Positions 17,038 to 24,899 of a stretch of 64,000 nucleotides of DNA are shown here, piece by piece. The stretch is from Nannocystis bainbridge. Its GTDB lineage: Bacteria > Myxococcota_A > Polyangia > Nannocystales > Nannocystaceae. The stretch lies in assembly GCF_028368995.1 (NCBI RefSeq), contig NZ_JAQNDL010000003.1, positions 620,001 through 684,000 on the forward strand. The letters are read 5' to 3'. Positions within the stretch are counted from its first letter, which is position 1. Each line of letters opens with the position of its first letter. Below the pieces are notes generated by a model. The model was not told where the DNA came from and made no database searches. It saw only the letters and a list, made by a program, of their open reading frames with translations. The translations under genes and the position numbers were made by a program.

Positions 17038-17942
17038 GCGCCGCCCAGACCCCGCCCGCCTCCGCACCGCTGCCGGCCGTCGTGCCGCCGCCCTCCAACG
17101 GCCTCGACGGCCTCGCCGAGGGCCCCGAGGGCGACCAGCCGATGTCGTTCTGGGACCACATCGGCGAGCTGCGCAACCGCCTCGTCAAGGCCTTCCTCGG
17201 CCTCGTCGTCGCCTGCATCCTCTGCTTCGTCTACGCCACCGAGCTGCGCGAGTTCTTGGCCGCGCCGCTGCACACCGCCTGGGCCGCGGCCGGCATGGCC
17301 GGCAAGCCCGAGCTGCAGGTGCTGGCGATGATGGACGCCTTCATGACCGACATGCGCGTGGCGGTCGCGGCCGGCATCTTCCTCGCCGCGCCGATCGGCT
17401 TCTACCAGCTGTGGATGTTCATCGCTCCCGGCCTCTACTCGCGCGAGAAGCGGTACGTCATCCCGTTCGTGGCCACCTCGGTGCTCATGTTCGTGGCCGG
17501 CGCCGCCTTCTGCTACGTGGCAGTGCTGCCGTGGACGATCCAGTGGCTGCTCTCGTACACCCAGAGCACCAGCGGCGCCGAGACGACCGTCGCCTATCAC
17601 CTGACGCTCAACGACTACATCCGCGACGCCACCAAGATCCTGGTCGCCTTCGGCGCCGTGTTCGAGTTCCCGCTGCTGATCGCCTTCCTCAGCTTCGCCG
17701 GCGTGCTCAGCCACCGCGGCCTGCTGCGGTTCTGGAAGATCTCGGTCATCGCCATCTTCGTCATCGCCGCCGTGCTCACCCCGCCCGAGCCGGTCTCGCA
17801 GCTGATGATGGCCTTCCCGATGGTCGGGCTGTTCTTCCTCAGCGTCGGCGTCTCGTACCTGATCACGCGCAGCCGTGAACGCGCCGCCGGCCTCGTCACC
17901 CCCGAGCCGGTCCCGCCCGCGCCCGACGATCCCGAGGCCTGA
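17034..17942 (+). CDS. tatC: Sec-independent protein translocase subunit TatC
   Basis: A 302-residue polytopic membrane protein that binds twin-arginine signal peptides. The conserved N-terminal element is MSFWDHIGELRNRLVKA, preceded by about 35 extra Pro/Ala-rich residues. The first periplasmic region carries MMDAFMTDMRVAVAAG in place of the usual P-x-E-x-F-x-x-x-K segment. FYQLWMFIAPGLYSREKR corresponds to the conserved F-QxWxFxxPGLyxxEr motif. The last helices (FRKI-like RFWKISVIAIFVIAAVLTPPEPVSQLMMA) contain the conserved TPPDx-type stretch as TPPEPVSQ. It overlaps tatB by 4 bp and is almost certainly cotranscribed with it. Confidence 0.96.
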   Translation: MSAAQTPPASAPLPAVVPPPSNGLDGLAEGPEGDQPMSFWDHIGELRNRLVKAFLGLVVACILCFVYATELREFLAAPLHTAWAAAGMAGKPELQVLAMMDAFMTDMRVAVAAGIFLAAPIGFYQLWMFIAPGLYSREKRYVIPFVATSVLMFVAGAAFCYVAVLPWTIQWLLSYTQSTSGAETTVAYHLTLNDYIRDATKILVAFGAVFEFPLLIAFLSFAGVLSHRGLLRFWKISVIAIFVIAAVLTPPEPVSQLMMAFPMVGLFFLSVGVSYLITRSRERAAGLVTPEPVPPAPDDPEA

Positions 17943-18358
17943 CCCTCGTCGCCTGGCCGCACCTCGCGGCGCATGCCTCGCGCCGCAACCGTAGCGGCGA
18001 ATCCGAGATCGGGTGAGCCCAGCGCGGCGCGACCGTGATGTCGACGATCGAGCCGCGCGCGAGGTCGTCGCTGACGACGCCTCGGCGGCCCGAGGTCGGC
18101 CGATCCCGCCGCTCACGTCACCACGCGTCAGGCTGCCGTCACGTCGGCGCTCCGTACGGATCGCGGATGCACGCCGCCGTCCGTCCGCCGGGCGCTGGCC
18201 TCGCCGCCTCGACCGACCTCGCGGCGCGGCCCGGCGGCGCGCTCCGGCGAGGTCGCGGGCCTTCGGGTCTGCGAGGCGAGTTTGCGCAATTTTTTGCGGT
18301 CTCCCGCGTCGGCCAAAACCTTCCCCGCGGCGCGCAACTCGCCTATTCTTTGCGCCCC
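17943..18358 (+). other. Intergenic region, no gene seen
   Basis: 416 bases between tatC and a lipoprotein gene. The last 90 bases are locally AT-richer (GCAATTTTTTGCGG around 18286-18300 and TATTCTTTGC just before the ATG), consistent with a promoter region. No palindrome of the CATGTCC family was noticed here. Confidence 0.4.
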
Positions 18359-19321
18359 ATGTTCCAGCTTCGCTTCTCGCCGCTCCTGGCCGTGTTCCTC
18401 GCCGTACCTGTGCTCCTGTCCGCCTGCGTGTGCGGCCCCGGGCCCAACGTGGGCGGTTACGACGACCCCTCCGGCAAAGACCCGCCGCGCTCGCTCCAGG
18501 GCGTCAAGTTCATCGAGAGCGAGAAGGGCGAGCCCGAGGTCATCGGCTGCGCCGACGGCCAGCGCGAGGGCTTCGCCGACCTCACCCGGCACAAGCGGGT
18601 CGCCGGCTGCCTCGCCACCTGGGAGGGCACCAAGAGCCTGCGCGACAAGCCGACCGGCAAGGTCTGCGGCGACGACAAGGGCGTCTGCACCTCGCCCGCC
18701 GACGCCTGCTCCAAGGGCTGGCACGTGTGCGGCTACCAGGGCAAGCACGAGGACCTCAAGCGGCACACCACCGCCAACGCCTGCAACAAAGAGGCGGGCC
18801 CCGGCAAGTTCGTCGCTGCCATGAGCCACGGTCAGACCGAGGACCTGTGCCCGCCGCCGCCGACCGCCGAGACCGTGTTCCCGTGCATGGACTCGGGCAT
18901 CTGCTCCGAGCCGGTCTGCTGCGGTGACGGCTGCGCGTTCGGCAAGTGCCGCGACGCCATCTGGCGCGGCCAGACCAAGATCTCGCTCGGCAAGGCCGAG
19001 GGCTGCGGCTCGGTCACCTCCGAGCGCAACGGCGGCATCCTGTGCTGCTACGACGGCGACGGCGACCCCGCCGCGGCCGCTGGCGGCGAGACCCCGCCCG
19101 CCGGCGCCGACCCGACCACCCCGCCCGCCGGCACCGACCCGGGCACGCCGCCGACCGGCGCCGCTCCGACCGGCACCCTGCCGACCGGCGCCCCGGCTGG
19201 CGCCGCTCCGACCGGCACCACCCCGGCCCCGTCGACCGCCACGCCCACCGACCTCACCGTCCCGACCGGCGGCCCCGCTCCGACCCCCGGCACCAGCGCC
19301 AAGAAGCCCGGCTCCAAGTAG
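18359..19321 (+). CDS. Cysteine-rich lipoprotein, unknown function
   Basis: A 320-residue protein. The ATG at 18359 gives a lipoprotein signal peptide (LRFSPLLAVFLAVPVLLSAC) with Cys after LLSA. The mature part contains about 20 cysteines to residue 240 (CADGQREGF, CSKGWHVCGYQG, CSEPVCCGDGCAFGKC, ILCCYDGDGD), probably in disulfides outside the cytoplasm. The C-terminal 80 residues are a Pro/Thr/Gly/Ala repeat (PTGTLPTGAPAG type) ending in lysines. SKGWHVCGY resembles fragments seen in secreted myxobacterial proteins, but I cannot name a family. It lies alone, with a hairpin terminator (19351-19382) after it. Confidence 0.75.
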   Translation: MFQLRFSPLLAVFLAVPVLLSACVCGPGPNVGGYDDPSGKDPPRSLQGVKFIESEKGEPEVIGCADGQREGFADLTRHKRVAGCLATWEGTKSLRDKPTGKVCGDDKGVCTSPADACSKGWHVCGYQGKHEDLKRHTTANACNKEAGPGKFVAAMSHGQTEDLCPPPPTAETVFPCMDSGICSEPVCCGDGCAFGKCRDAIWRGQTKISLGKAEGCGSVTSERNGGILCCYDGDGDPAAAAGGETPPAGADPTTPPAGTDPGTPPTGAAPTGTLPTGAPAGAAPTGTTPAPSTATPTDLTVPTGGPAPTPGTSAKKPGSK

Positions 19322-19350
19322 CCGACCTCGCGGCCTGCCGCGCCTGACTC

Positions 19351-19382
19351 GAGGGACATGCCCACCCGGGCATGTCCCTTTT
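19351..19382 (+). terminator. Perfect 11-bp CATGTCC-family hairpin followed by TTTT
   Basis: Arms GGGACATGCCC (19353-19363) and GGGCATGTCCC (19368-19378), loop ACCC, then four Ts. It lies 30 bp past the lipoprotein stop codon. This is the copy that best fits an intrinsic terminator. Confidence 0.7.
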
Positions 19383-19383
19383 C

Positions 19384-19421
19384 GCATGTCCTCGCGAACA
19401 TGTTCGCGAGAACATGTCCGA
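19384..19421. repeat. Second palindrome copy after the lipoprotein gene
   Basis: GCATGTCC-TCGC, then the self-complementary stretch GCGAACATGTTCGC and GAGAACATGTCC. This is an ACATGT-centred variant. It is in the convergent space between genes ending at 19321 and 19653. Confidence 0.75.
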
Positions 19422-19454
19422 ACCGCCATGCGCTGCAGGCCTTGAACTGCCGCC

Positions 19455-19625
19455 CGGACCTGTCCGCAGAGCCAGCCGACAACCCGAACTCCCGCCTTCG
19501 ACCTGTCCGCAGAGCCAGCCGACGCCCTCGCGCCGACCCGATGAGCCCCCGCGCCCGACCTGTCCGCAGAGCCAGCCGACGCCCTCGCGTCGAGCTCGAT
19601 CCTCTGACCTGCCCCCGAGGACAGC
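19455..19625. repeat. Short tandem array, units starting with CCTGTCCGCAGAGCCAGCCG
   Basis: Three near-identical units (about 19459, 19502 and 19558) share ACCTGTCCGCAGAGCCAGCC followed by GACGCCCTCGCG or a variant, with a fourth degenerate unit CCTGCCCCCGAGGACAGCCAGCCG near 19607. The fourth keeps a recognisable palindrome. It occupies most of the space up to the small minus-strand gene. Confidence 0.8.
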
Positions 19626-19652
19626 CAGCCGCGAGATGCCCCGTGCAGCGCT

Positions 19653-19967
19653 TCAGGCCGCGATCTCGCCGCTGCGCACGCCGCTGACGTAGTGACCGAG
19701 CGCGTGCAGCTCCGGCCGCATCACCTCCATCACCGGCGACGTCGTCACGTCCGTCGCGTGCCCCCAGAACTGCAGGCGGCGCCCGATCCACTCCGCGTCC
19801 GCGCCGACCGGCGGCAGCTGGACCGCGCGCAGGCGCAGGGCCGCGTGGCATCGCAGCCACGCGCCGGTGCTGCGGTCGCGCACGCCCACGCACTCGTCGG
19901 CCCGCAGGTGATACTCCGTGTGCTTGGTCGCAAACACGCGATGACGGCGGCGGTTCTTCGGGTTCAT
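19653..19967 (-). CDS. Small hypothetical protein
   Basis: A 104-residue basic protein (MNPKNRRRHRVFATKHTEYHL at the start), rich in Arg and His, without a signal peptide or membrane segment. DECVGVRDRSTGAWLRCHAALR holds two cysteines. I do not recognise it. Support for it being real is the GC-rich third-position use across its length, a clean ATG and its location between a tandem array and a divergent gene. The opposite strand has a longer frame without a plausible start or bias. Confidence 0.55.
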   Translation of the reverse strand: MNPKNRRRHRVFATKHTEYHLRADECVGVRDRSTGAWLRCHAALRLRAVQLPPVGADAEWIGRRLQFWGHATDVTTSPVMEVMRPELHALGHYVSGVRSGEIAA

Positions 19968-20059
19968 GCGACGGAGCGTGCCAAACCCGCCTGCCGCACC
20001 GCAAAAAACCGGCGTACTTCGGCGGGCGCGGCCGACGCACCTGCTACACTCCCTGCATC

Positions 20060-20752
20060 GTGTCGACCTCGCCGTTTGCGAATCTGCCGCGCTTCCGGCC
20101 CGCCAGCTTCTGGTTGTTGGTCGCCGCCACGGCCACCAGCGGGTTCGTCTCCGACCTGCCGCTCGCCGACCGGCTCCTGCTCGGCGCCTCGTTCGTCGCC
20201 GACCCCGCCCCCTGGCAGCCGCTCACCGCGCCGTTCCTGTTCCCCAACGGCCAGCTCGCCGGCCTCATCGGTACGGGCCTGCTGCAGTGGTTCGTCGGCA
20301 GCCGCGTCGAGGCGCGGCTCGGCCCCGCGCGCTACCTCGGCCTCGTCCTCGGCGGGGCCGTCCTCGGCTACCTCGCGCTCGGCCTCGTCGGCCTGGCCGT
20401 GCCCGCCGCCCTCGCGGTCCCGCACGGCGGCACCATCCCGATCGACATCGCCGCCGTGGTCGCGTTCGGCGTGCTGTTCGCCCGCGACCCGCTGGCGCTG
20501 TTCGGCCTCCTGCCGATCACCGCGCGCAGCTTCGCCAGCGTCGCCGTCGCGCTCCTGCTCCTCGGCCCGCTGCTGCGCGGCGGCTGGCCCGACATCGTGC
20601 CCGGCCTGGTCGCCGCCGGCATCGCCCTCGGCGTCACCCGTCGCTGGCAAAAGCAGCCCGCGTCCGGCAAAGTCGGCCCGCGCAAGGCCAGCAAGAGCAA
20701 GCGCCCGCGCCACCTGCGGATCGTCGACGGCCGCGAGCAGTACCTGAATTGA
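20060..20752 (+). CDS. Rhomboid-like membrane protein lacking the catalytic serine
   Basis: A 230-residue, roughly six-helix membrane protein. PWQPLTAPFLFPN (about residue 55) matches the start of rhomboid helix regions, LLQWFVGSRVEARLGPARYL matches the conserved G-x-x-x-E-x-x-x-G-x-x-x-x segment, and the region where rhomboids have GxSG reads GGTIPIDIAAVVAFG, with no serine. A histidine on the last helix is also absent. It is therefore likely a pseudoprotease that binds rather than cuts membrane proteins. The C-terminus is strongly basic (KASKSKRPRHLR). The start is a GTG, with an extended -10-like TGCTACACT about 20 bp upstream. Confidence 0.7.
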   Translation: MSTSPFANLPRFRPASFWLLVAATATSGFVSDLPLADRLLLGASFVADPAPWQPLTAPFLFPNGQLAGLIGTGLLQWFVGSRVEARLGPARYLGLVLGGAVLGYLALGLVGLAVPAALAVPHGGTIPIDIAAVVAFGVLFARDPLALFGLLPITARSFASVAVALLLLGPLLRGGWPDIVPGLVAAGIALGVTRRWQKQPASGKVGPRKASKSKRPRHLRIVDGREQYLN

Positions 20753-20770
20753 CGCTCCGCCCCGCGCTCA

Positions 20771-20832
20771 CGGACCTGTCCCCGGCGACCTGTCCCTGAC
20801 GACCTGTCCCGCGCGACCTGTCCCTACAACCA
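20771..20832. repeat. Four CCTGTCC half-sites in direct orientation
   Basis: Units of 15 bp (CCTGTCCCCGGCGA, CCTGTCCCTGACGA, CCTGTCCCGCGCGA, CCTGTCCCTACAAC) run head to tail from 18 bp after the rhomboid-like gene to just before the activator gene. These are direct repeats, without clear inverted partners. Confidence 0.8.
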
Positions 20833-20835
20833 TCC

Positions 20836-22272
20836 TTGAATGACGAGCCCGAAGTGACCTTCCGAAGCGACGAGCCGCGCGAAGCGGCGATGACGACCAG
20901 CGTGGCCCGGCCGGCGCCGTCGCGGCCGCTGCGTCGCGTGATGCTGCGGGTCACCGACGGCCCCGACCGCGACGCCCAGGTGCAGACCGCCCGGCCGCGG
21001 CTGACGATCGGCCGCAGCGCGGTCAACGACCTCGTGCTGACCGACAGCTCGATCAGCGGCCTGCACGCCGAGCTGCTGCTCGGGGCCGGCGGCCCGCACG
21101 GCGCGGTGCTGCTGCGCGACCTCGGCAGCACCAACGGCACCCACGTCGGCGGGGTGCGGATCCGCGAGGCGTGGATCGAGCCGGGCGCGACGCTGCACGT
21201 CGGCAAGACCGCGATCGCGTTCCTCGCCGAGGACGAGGTCCAGGTCCCGATCTCGCGCCAGACCCACTTCGGCGCGCTGCTCGGCTCCAGCCCCGGCATG
21301 CGCGAGCTGTTCGCCGTGCTCGAGCGCATCGCCGACACCGACATGAGCGTGCTCGTCGGCGGCGAGACCGGCTCGGGCAAGGAGCTGGTGGCGCGCGCGC
21401 TGCACGACGAGTCGCCGCGGCACAAGGGCCCGTTCGTGGTCCTCGACTGCAGCGCCCTGCCGCGCGAGCTGGCCGAGGCCGCGATCCTCGGCCACCGCAA
21501 GGGCGCCTTCACCAGCGCGCTCGAGAGCCGCGCCGGCGCGTTCGAGGAGGCCCACGGCGGCACCCTCTTCCTCGACGAGATCGGCGAGCTGCCGCTCGAG
21601 CTGCAGCCCAAGCTGCTGCGCGTGCTCGACCGCCGCGAGGTCCAGCGCATCGGCGAGACCCAGGTCCGCAAGGTCGACGTCCGCGTGGTCGCGGCGACCC
21701 ACCGCGACCTCAAGACGATGGTCGGCCAGGGCACCTTCCGCGAGGACCTGTACTTCCGCCTGTCGGTCATGACCGTCGAGCTGCCGCCGCTGCGCGAGCG
21801 CGGCGACGACATCGCCCTGCTGGCCGAGAAGTTCGTCGGCGACTTCACCCGCCCGCGCGGCGGCGGCGTCGTGCTCAGCCCGGCCGCCCGCCGGGCCCTC
21901 GCCGCTCACCCCTGGCCCGGCAACGTCCGCGAGCTCAAGAACACCATCGAGCGCGCGGTCCACTTCGCCAGCGCCGGGGTGATCGAGCCCGCCGACCTGT
22001 TCCTCGGCCGCCCGGGCCGCCCGGTGCCCGCCCCCGCGCCCGTCGCCTCGCTGCCCACCCTCGCCGGCGAGGAGGTGCTGTTCACCCAGCCGTTCAAGGA
22101 GGCCAAGCAGACCCTGCTCGACGCCTTCGAGCGCCGCTACTTCGCCCGCCTGCTCGAGCAGCACGACGGCAACCTCAGCCGCGCCTCCGCCGCCGCCGGC
22201 ATCACCCGCTACTACCTGCGCGAGCTGCTGAAGCGCCTCGGCCTCCACCGCGTGAAGGACGAAGAGCCATGA
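20836..22272 (+). CDS. FHA-domain sigma-54-dependent transcriptional activator
   Basis: A 478-residue enhancer-binding protein. Residues about 35-130 form an FHA phosphothreonine-binding domain (RLTIGRSAVNDLVL, DSSISGLHAEL, LGSTNGTHV). The AAA+ domain has Walker A GETGSGKE at about 176-183, Walker B as TLFLDEIGELP, and the sensor/arginine region ATHRDL and REDLYFRLSV. The sigma-54 contact loop reads GAFTSA (223-228) instead of GAFTGA. A Fis-type helix-turn-helix ends the protein (LSRASAAAGITRYYLRELLKR). No receiver domain is present, so input probably comes from a Ser/Thr kinase through the FHA domain. The TTG at 20836 is the longest start; an ATG at 20890 is a credible alternative. Confidence 0.93.
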   Translation: MNDEPEVTFRSDEPREAAMTTSVARPAPSRPLRRVMLRVTDGPDRDAQVQTARPRLTIGRSAVNDLVLTDSSISGLHAELLLGAGGPHGAVLLRDLGSTNGTHVGGVRIREAWIEPGATLHVGKTAIAFLAEDEVQVPISRQTHFGALLGSSPGMRELFAVLERIADTDMSVLVGGETGSGKELVARALHDESPRHKGPFVVLDCSALPRELAEAAILGHRKGAFTSALESRAGAFEEAHGGTLFLDEIGELPLELQPKLLRVLDRREVQRIGETQVRKVDVRVVAATHRDLKTMVGQGTFREDLYFRLSVMTVELPPLRERGDDIALLAEKFVGDFTRPRGGGVVLSPAARRALAAHPWPGNVRELKNTIERAVHFASAGVIEPADLFLGRPGRPVPAPAPVASLPTLAGEEVLFTQPFKEAKQTLLDAFERRYFARLLEQHDGNLSRASAAAGITRYYLRELLKRLGLHRVKDEEP

Positions 22273-22364
22273 CCCGAGAGACATGTCTCCAAGGCCATCC
22301 CGAGGCGGCCCGCGCCGCCGCGGGGCCGGCGGATCCTGACATGCCCTGCCCCGAAGGACAGGTC
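22266..22364. repeat. Palindrome copies at the end of the activator gene
   Basis: GACCCGAGAGACATGTCTCC (22271-22290) sits across the activator stop codon, and GACATGCCCTGCCCCGAAGGACAGG follows at 22337-22361. Both arms of the first are of the CTC/GAG subtype. Confidence 0.7.
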
Positions 22365-22422
22365 GCTCCGCTCCCGGCGATCGCGCTCCGCCCCTCGACC
22401 TCCGCCGCGACCGCCCTCGAAG

Positions 22423-22468
22423 CTGTCCTCTCGACCATGTCCTCCGAGACCTGTCCCTCCGGACATCC
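22423..22468. repeat. Palindrome cluster supplying a start codon
   Basis: CTGTCCTCTCGACCATGTCC and CCGAGACCTGTCC-CTCC-GGACATCC. The ATG of the lipoprotein at 22437 is the ATG of a CATGTCC half-site, and the first ten codons are repeat sequence. Confidence 0.7.
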
Positions 22469-22934
22469 TCGCTCCCCCATCCCCGCGGTCCTGCGCACCG
22501 CCGCCTTGATCTGCTGGGCCGCGCTGGCGGGCGCCTGCGGCAATCGCAGCGGCGACCCGGTGCGCACGGCCCAGGCCTTCACCGCCGCGGTCCAGCGCGG
22601 CGACATGGACGCCGTCTACGGGCTGATCGAGCGCGCCGCCAGCGAGCAATTGGTCGCCGCCGCCGCCCAGGCCTCCGACCAGGTCGGCGGGCGCCGGCGC
22701 ATCGAGCCGGCCGAGATGCTGCAGATCGTCGACGTCGACCCCAACTTCGAGCTGGCCAGCGCCGAGCTGCTCGGCGACGTCGACCTCGCCGACGCCGAGG
22801 ACGGCACCTTCGCCCAGGTGCGCCTGAACGGCAGCCAGCAAGAGAGCCACACGCTCACGCTCGTGCGCGAAGAAGGCGCCTGGCGTGTACGGATCCCCCT
22901 GCCTCCGCTTAACTCTACCGCCACTACCCCATGA
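22437..22934 (+). CDS. Small lipoprotein with an NTF2-like (DUF4878-type) domain
   Basis: A 165-residue lipoprotein. MSSETCPSGHPRSPIPAVLRTAALICWAALAGAC provides the signal peptide with lipobox LAGAC. The mature part starts DPVRTAQAFTAAVQRGDMDAVYGLIER, the typical beginning of cone-shaped NTF2-like lipoproteins, and ends with beta strands (TFAQVRLNGSQQESHTLTLVREEGAWRVRIPLPPL). Such domains often bind small ligands or partner proteins. An in-frame ATG further upstream at 22269 also exists but would put about 90 extra residues ahead of the signal peptide, so 22437 is chosen. The first codons derive from a palindrome. It overlaps the next gene by 4 bp (ATGA). Confidence 0.75.
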   Translation: MSSETCPSGHPRSPIPAVLRTAALICWAALAGACGNRSGDPVRTAQAFTAAVQRGDMDAVYGLIERAASEQLVAAAAQASDQVGGRRRIEPAEMLQIVDVDPNFELASAELLGDVDLADAEDGTFAQVRLNGSQQESHTLTLVREEGAWRVRIPLPPLNSTATTP

Positions 22935-23866
22935 ACTCGTTCGAACCACGCCCCACCGGCCGCCCCGCCGTCGTCGGCTGGCTGCTGCCGTTCTTCTGTG
23001 TCAGCGCCGCCCTGCTCGCCCACTGGCTGCTCAGCGTCCCGCCCGGCCCGTTGCCGCCGCCCGTCGCCAAAGAGGCCCCGCCCAAGCCGAGCCCGGCCCC
23101 TGCTGCCGGCGGCGACGACGACGACGACAAGGACAAGGCCGGCTTCGAACCCTTCACCTCGCCGCGCGCCGACGGCCTGCTCGCGCAGCTGCACGGGGCC
23201 TACGACGCCGTCGGGTTCAAGGCCGAGCCGACCTTCGAGGCCTGGAGCGTGGCCCACCGCCCGCTCATCACCCAGATCATCACCGCCACCCGCCTGCAGG
23301 CGTTCAAGGGCGTCGTGCCTTCCCCCTCGGTGTCGACCTCGAACGTCGAGTGTCACACCATCCGCTGCCGCTTCACGCTGTCGAGCAGCAAGCAGGAGGA
23401 CCTGCAGCTGCTCCTCGACTCGGTCGCCACCCTGCAGCTCGACGGCGCCCCGCTGTGGCACACCTGGAAGCCTGACGAGATCGCCGAGGAGCCGACCAAG
23501 CGCGCCAACGCCAAGCCGCGCATGCGCACGCAGGTGGTCGTGTCGTTCGCCCGCGACCTGCCCAAGCTCGACCAGATCAAGCTGCAGTCGGGCGCGCCGC
23601 TCAAGCCGGCCTCGATCACGCCGGTCAAGGTCCCCGGCGCGACCCCGGGCGCGCCGACCACGAACCCGTTCGGCCCCGCAGGCACGGCCATGGGCCCGCA
23701 CCCGTCCACCTCGATGCCCGGCAGCACGGCTCAGCCCAGCAGCACGGCTCAGCCCAGCACCGCCAAGCCCGGCAGCGCCGCCAAGCCCGGCAGCACCGCC
23801 ACGCCCGGCAGCACCGCCACGCCCGGCAGCACGCCGAGCACCAAGCCGCCTGCGCACGCGCCCTGA
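22931..23866 (+). CDS. Single-pass membrane protein with low-complexity C-terminus
   Basis: A 311-residue protein, unknown function. A short cytoplasmic start is followed by one membrane segment (AVVGWLLPFFCVSAALLAHWLL, residues 14-35), a Pro/Ala/Asp linker, and an extracytoplasmic domain of about 130 residues with one cysteine pair (NVECHTIRCRFTLSS), which may be a disulfide. The last 75 residues are tandem repeats of Pro-Gly-Ser-Thr-Ala (PGSTATPGST type). Translation is coupled to the lipoprotein upstream by a 4-bp overlap. The stop codon lies in the first unit of the repeat array that follows, whose sequence AHAP ends the protein. Confidence 0.7.
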   Translation: MNSFEPRPTGRPAVVGWLLPFFCVSAALLAHWLLSVPPGPLPPPVAKEAPPKPSPAPAAGGDDDDDKDKAGFEPFTSPRADGLLAQLHGAYDAVGFKAEPTFEAWSVAHRPLITQIITATRLQAFKGVVPSPSVSTSNVECHTIRCRFTLSSSKQEDLQLLLDSVATLQLDGAPLWHTWKPDEIAEEPTKRANAKPRMRTQVVVSFARDLPKLDQIKLQSGAPLKPASITPVKVPGATPGAPTTNPFGPAGTAMGPHPSTSMPGSTAQPSSTAQPSTAKPGSAAKPGSTATPGSTATPGSTPSTKPPAHAP

Positions 23867-24150
23867 GCCTCCTCGCAGCTCGTGTCTCGCTCGCAGAGAC
23901 ACCAGCGCCCGCGCACGCGCCCTGAGGCTCCTCGCAGCTCGTGTCTCGCTCGCAGAGACACCAGCGCCCGCGCACGCGCCCTGAGCCTCCTCGCAGCTCG
24001 GTGTCTCGCTCGCGGAGACACCAGACTGCCCGCGCACGCGCCCTGAGGCTCCTCGCAGCTCGGTGTCTCGCTCGCCAAGACACCAGACTGCACGCGCACG
24101 CGCCCTGAGGCTCCTCGCAGCTCGGTGTCTCGCTCGCAGAGACACCAGCG
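23866..24150. repeat. Five-copy tandem array, unit about 59 bp, each with a TGTCTC/GAGACA hairpin
   Basis: Units contain CTCCTCGCAGCTCG, the inverted repeat GTGTCTC-GCTCGCA-GAGACAC, and CAGCGCCCGCGCACGCGCCCTGAG. Loops vary slightly (GCTCGCG, GCTCGCCA), with the last-but-one copy showing AAGACACC. The stem is a close relative of the TGTCTC/GAGACA variant of the dispersed palindrome. The units are nearly identical, so expansion is recent. Confidence 0.9.
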
Positions 24151-24398
24151 GACGCGTGCCTGCCACCGCCGTCCTGGCGACCACGGCGATCCAGCGCTTT
24201 CGTGCCCGCGCTGACGCGCACCCGCGGCCCTCATCCGGCAGCGCCGATGATGTTGCGTCCGAATCCTCCGCGAGCATGCGCGGCCGCGACCGCCCCGACA
24301 GCGACGGCGATTTCAGCTTGCTCTCGAGTTCTCGCGTCCACGGCCGCGAGGGCGCGCCCGGCCCGGCGGCCGTCACCCGCGGCTGCTACGCTGCCTGC
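24151..24398 (+). other. Spacer upstream of a lipoprotein gene
   Basis: About 250 bases in which I see no gene. GCTGCTACGCT about 20 bp before the GTG at 24399 resembles an extended -10 element, similar to TGCTACACT before 20060 and TGCTATGGT before 16297. Confidence 0.35.
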
Positions 24399-24833
24399 GT
24401 GCCACGCACCGCGCTCGGCCTCCTCCTCTCCCTCGGCAGCCTCGCAGCCTGCGGCCCGGGCGACCGCCTCGAAGGCACGCTGTCGGTCGACAGCGAAGAA
24501 TATGGCGCATGGACCATGTCCCCGACGACATGTGTCTCGGGCGAGCGCCGCCAGTTCTTCGGCGTCGATCTGACCGAGCGCGGCGACAACGGCAGCGGCG
24601 TGCGGATCGTCGACGACCCGGTCGACGGCTACTCGCTGGCGATGAACATCCCCGACCACGACCTCGCGCTCGTCGTCACCGCCGCCAGCAAGTGCGAGGT
24701 GTTCGACGTCCACCTCGAGCGCGGCAACGTCCGCGTCAACAACATCTGGGCCGTCCAGGGCCACGCGATCCTCGAGTGCCGCGCCGACGGGATGGAGATC
24801 GTCGCCGACTTCCAGTTTTCGGGCTGTACCTAA
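24399..24833 (+). CDS. Small lipoprotein, unknown function
   Basis: A 144-residue lipoprotein. The GTG start gives VPRTALGLLLSLGSLAACG, with lipobox LAAC. The mature part is beta-rich with three further cysteines (TTCVSGERR, SKCEVFDV, ILECRADG) and ends FQFSGCT. The segment TMSPTTCVSGE is encoded by a palindrome copy (24513-24541). The upstream frame continues into the tandem array but without a signal-like sequence, so the GTG is favoured. A cluster of palindromes starts at its stop codon. Confidence 0.7.
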   Translation: MPRTALGLLLSLGSLAACGPGDRLEGTLSVDSEEYGAWTMSPTTCVSGERRQFFGVDLTERGDNGSGVRIVDDPVDGYSLAMNIPDHDLALVVTAASKCEVFDVHLERGNVRVNNIWAVQGHAILECRADGMEIVADFQFSGCT

Positions 24834-24884
24834 GGACATGCCGTTATCGACATGTCCCCATGGACATGCCCGATCGGGCATGCC
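24834..24884. repeat. Palindrome cluster in a convergent space
   Basis: GGACATGCCGTTATCGACATGTCC, then CCATGGACATGCCC-GAT-CGGGCATGCC. It begins at the lipoprotein stop codon and ends 16 bp before the stop of the opposing gene at 24900. It fills the whole intergenic space. Confidence 0.85.
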
Positions 24885-24899
24885 ATCTTCGCCAGCCGC

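Noticed and set aside
23866..24150. Array considered as CRISPR or integron attC cassette array
   Set aside because: Unit and spacer are equally conserved, there are no cassettes between, and no integrase or cas gene.
24063..24398. Coding extension of the small lipoprotein into the tandem array
   Set aside because: It would place the lipobox far from the start and translate repeat DNA; the GTG at 24399 gives a normal signal peptide.
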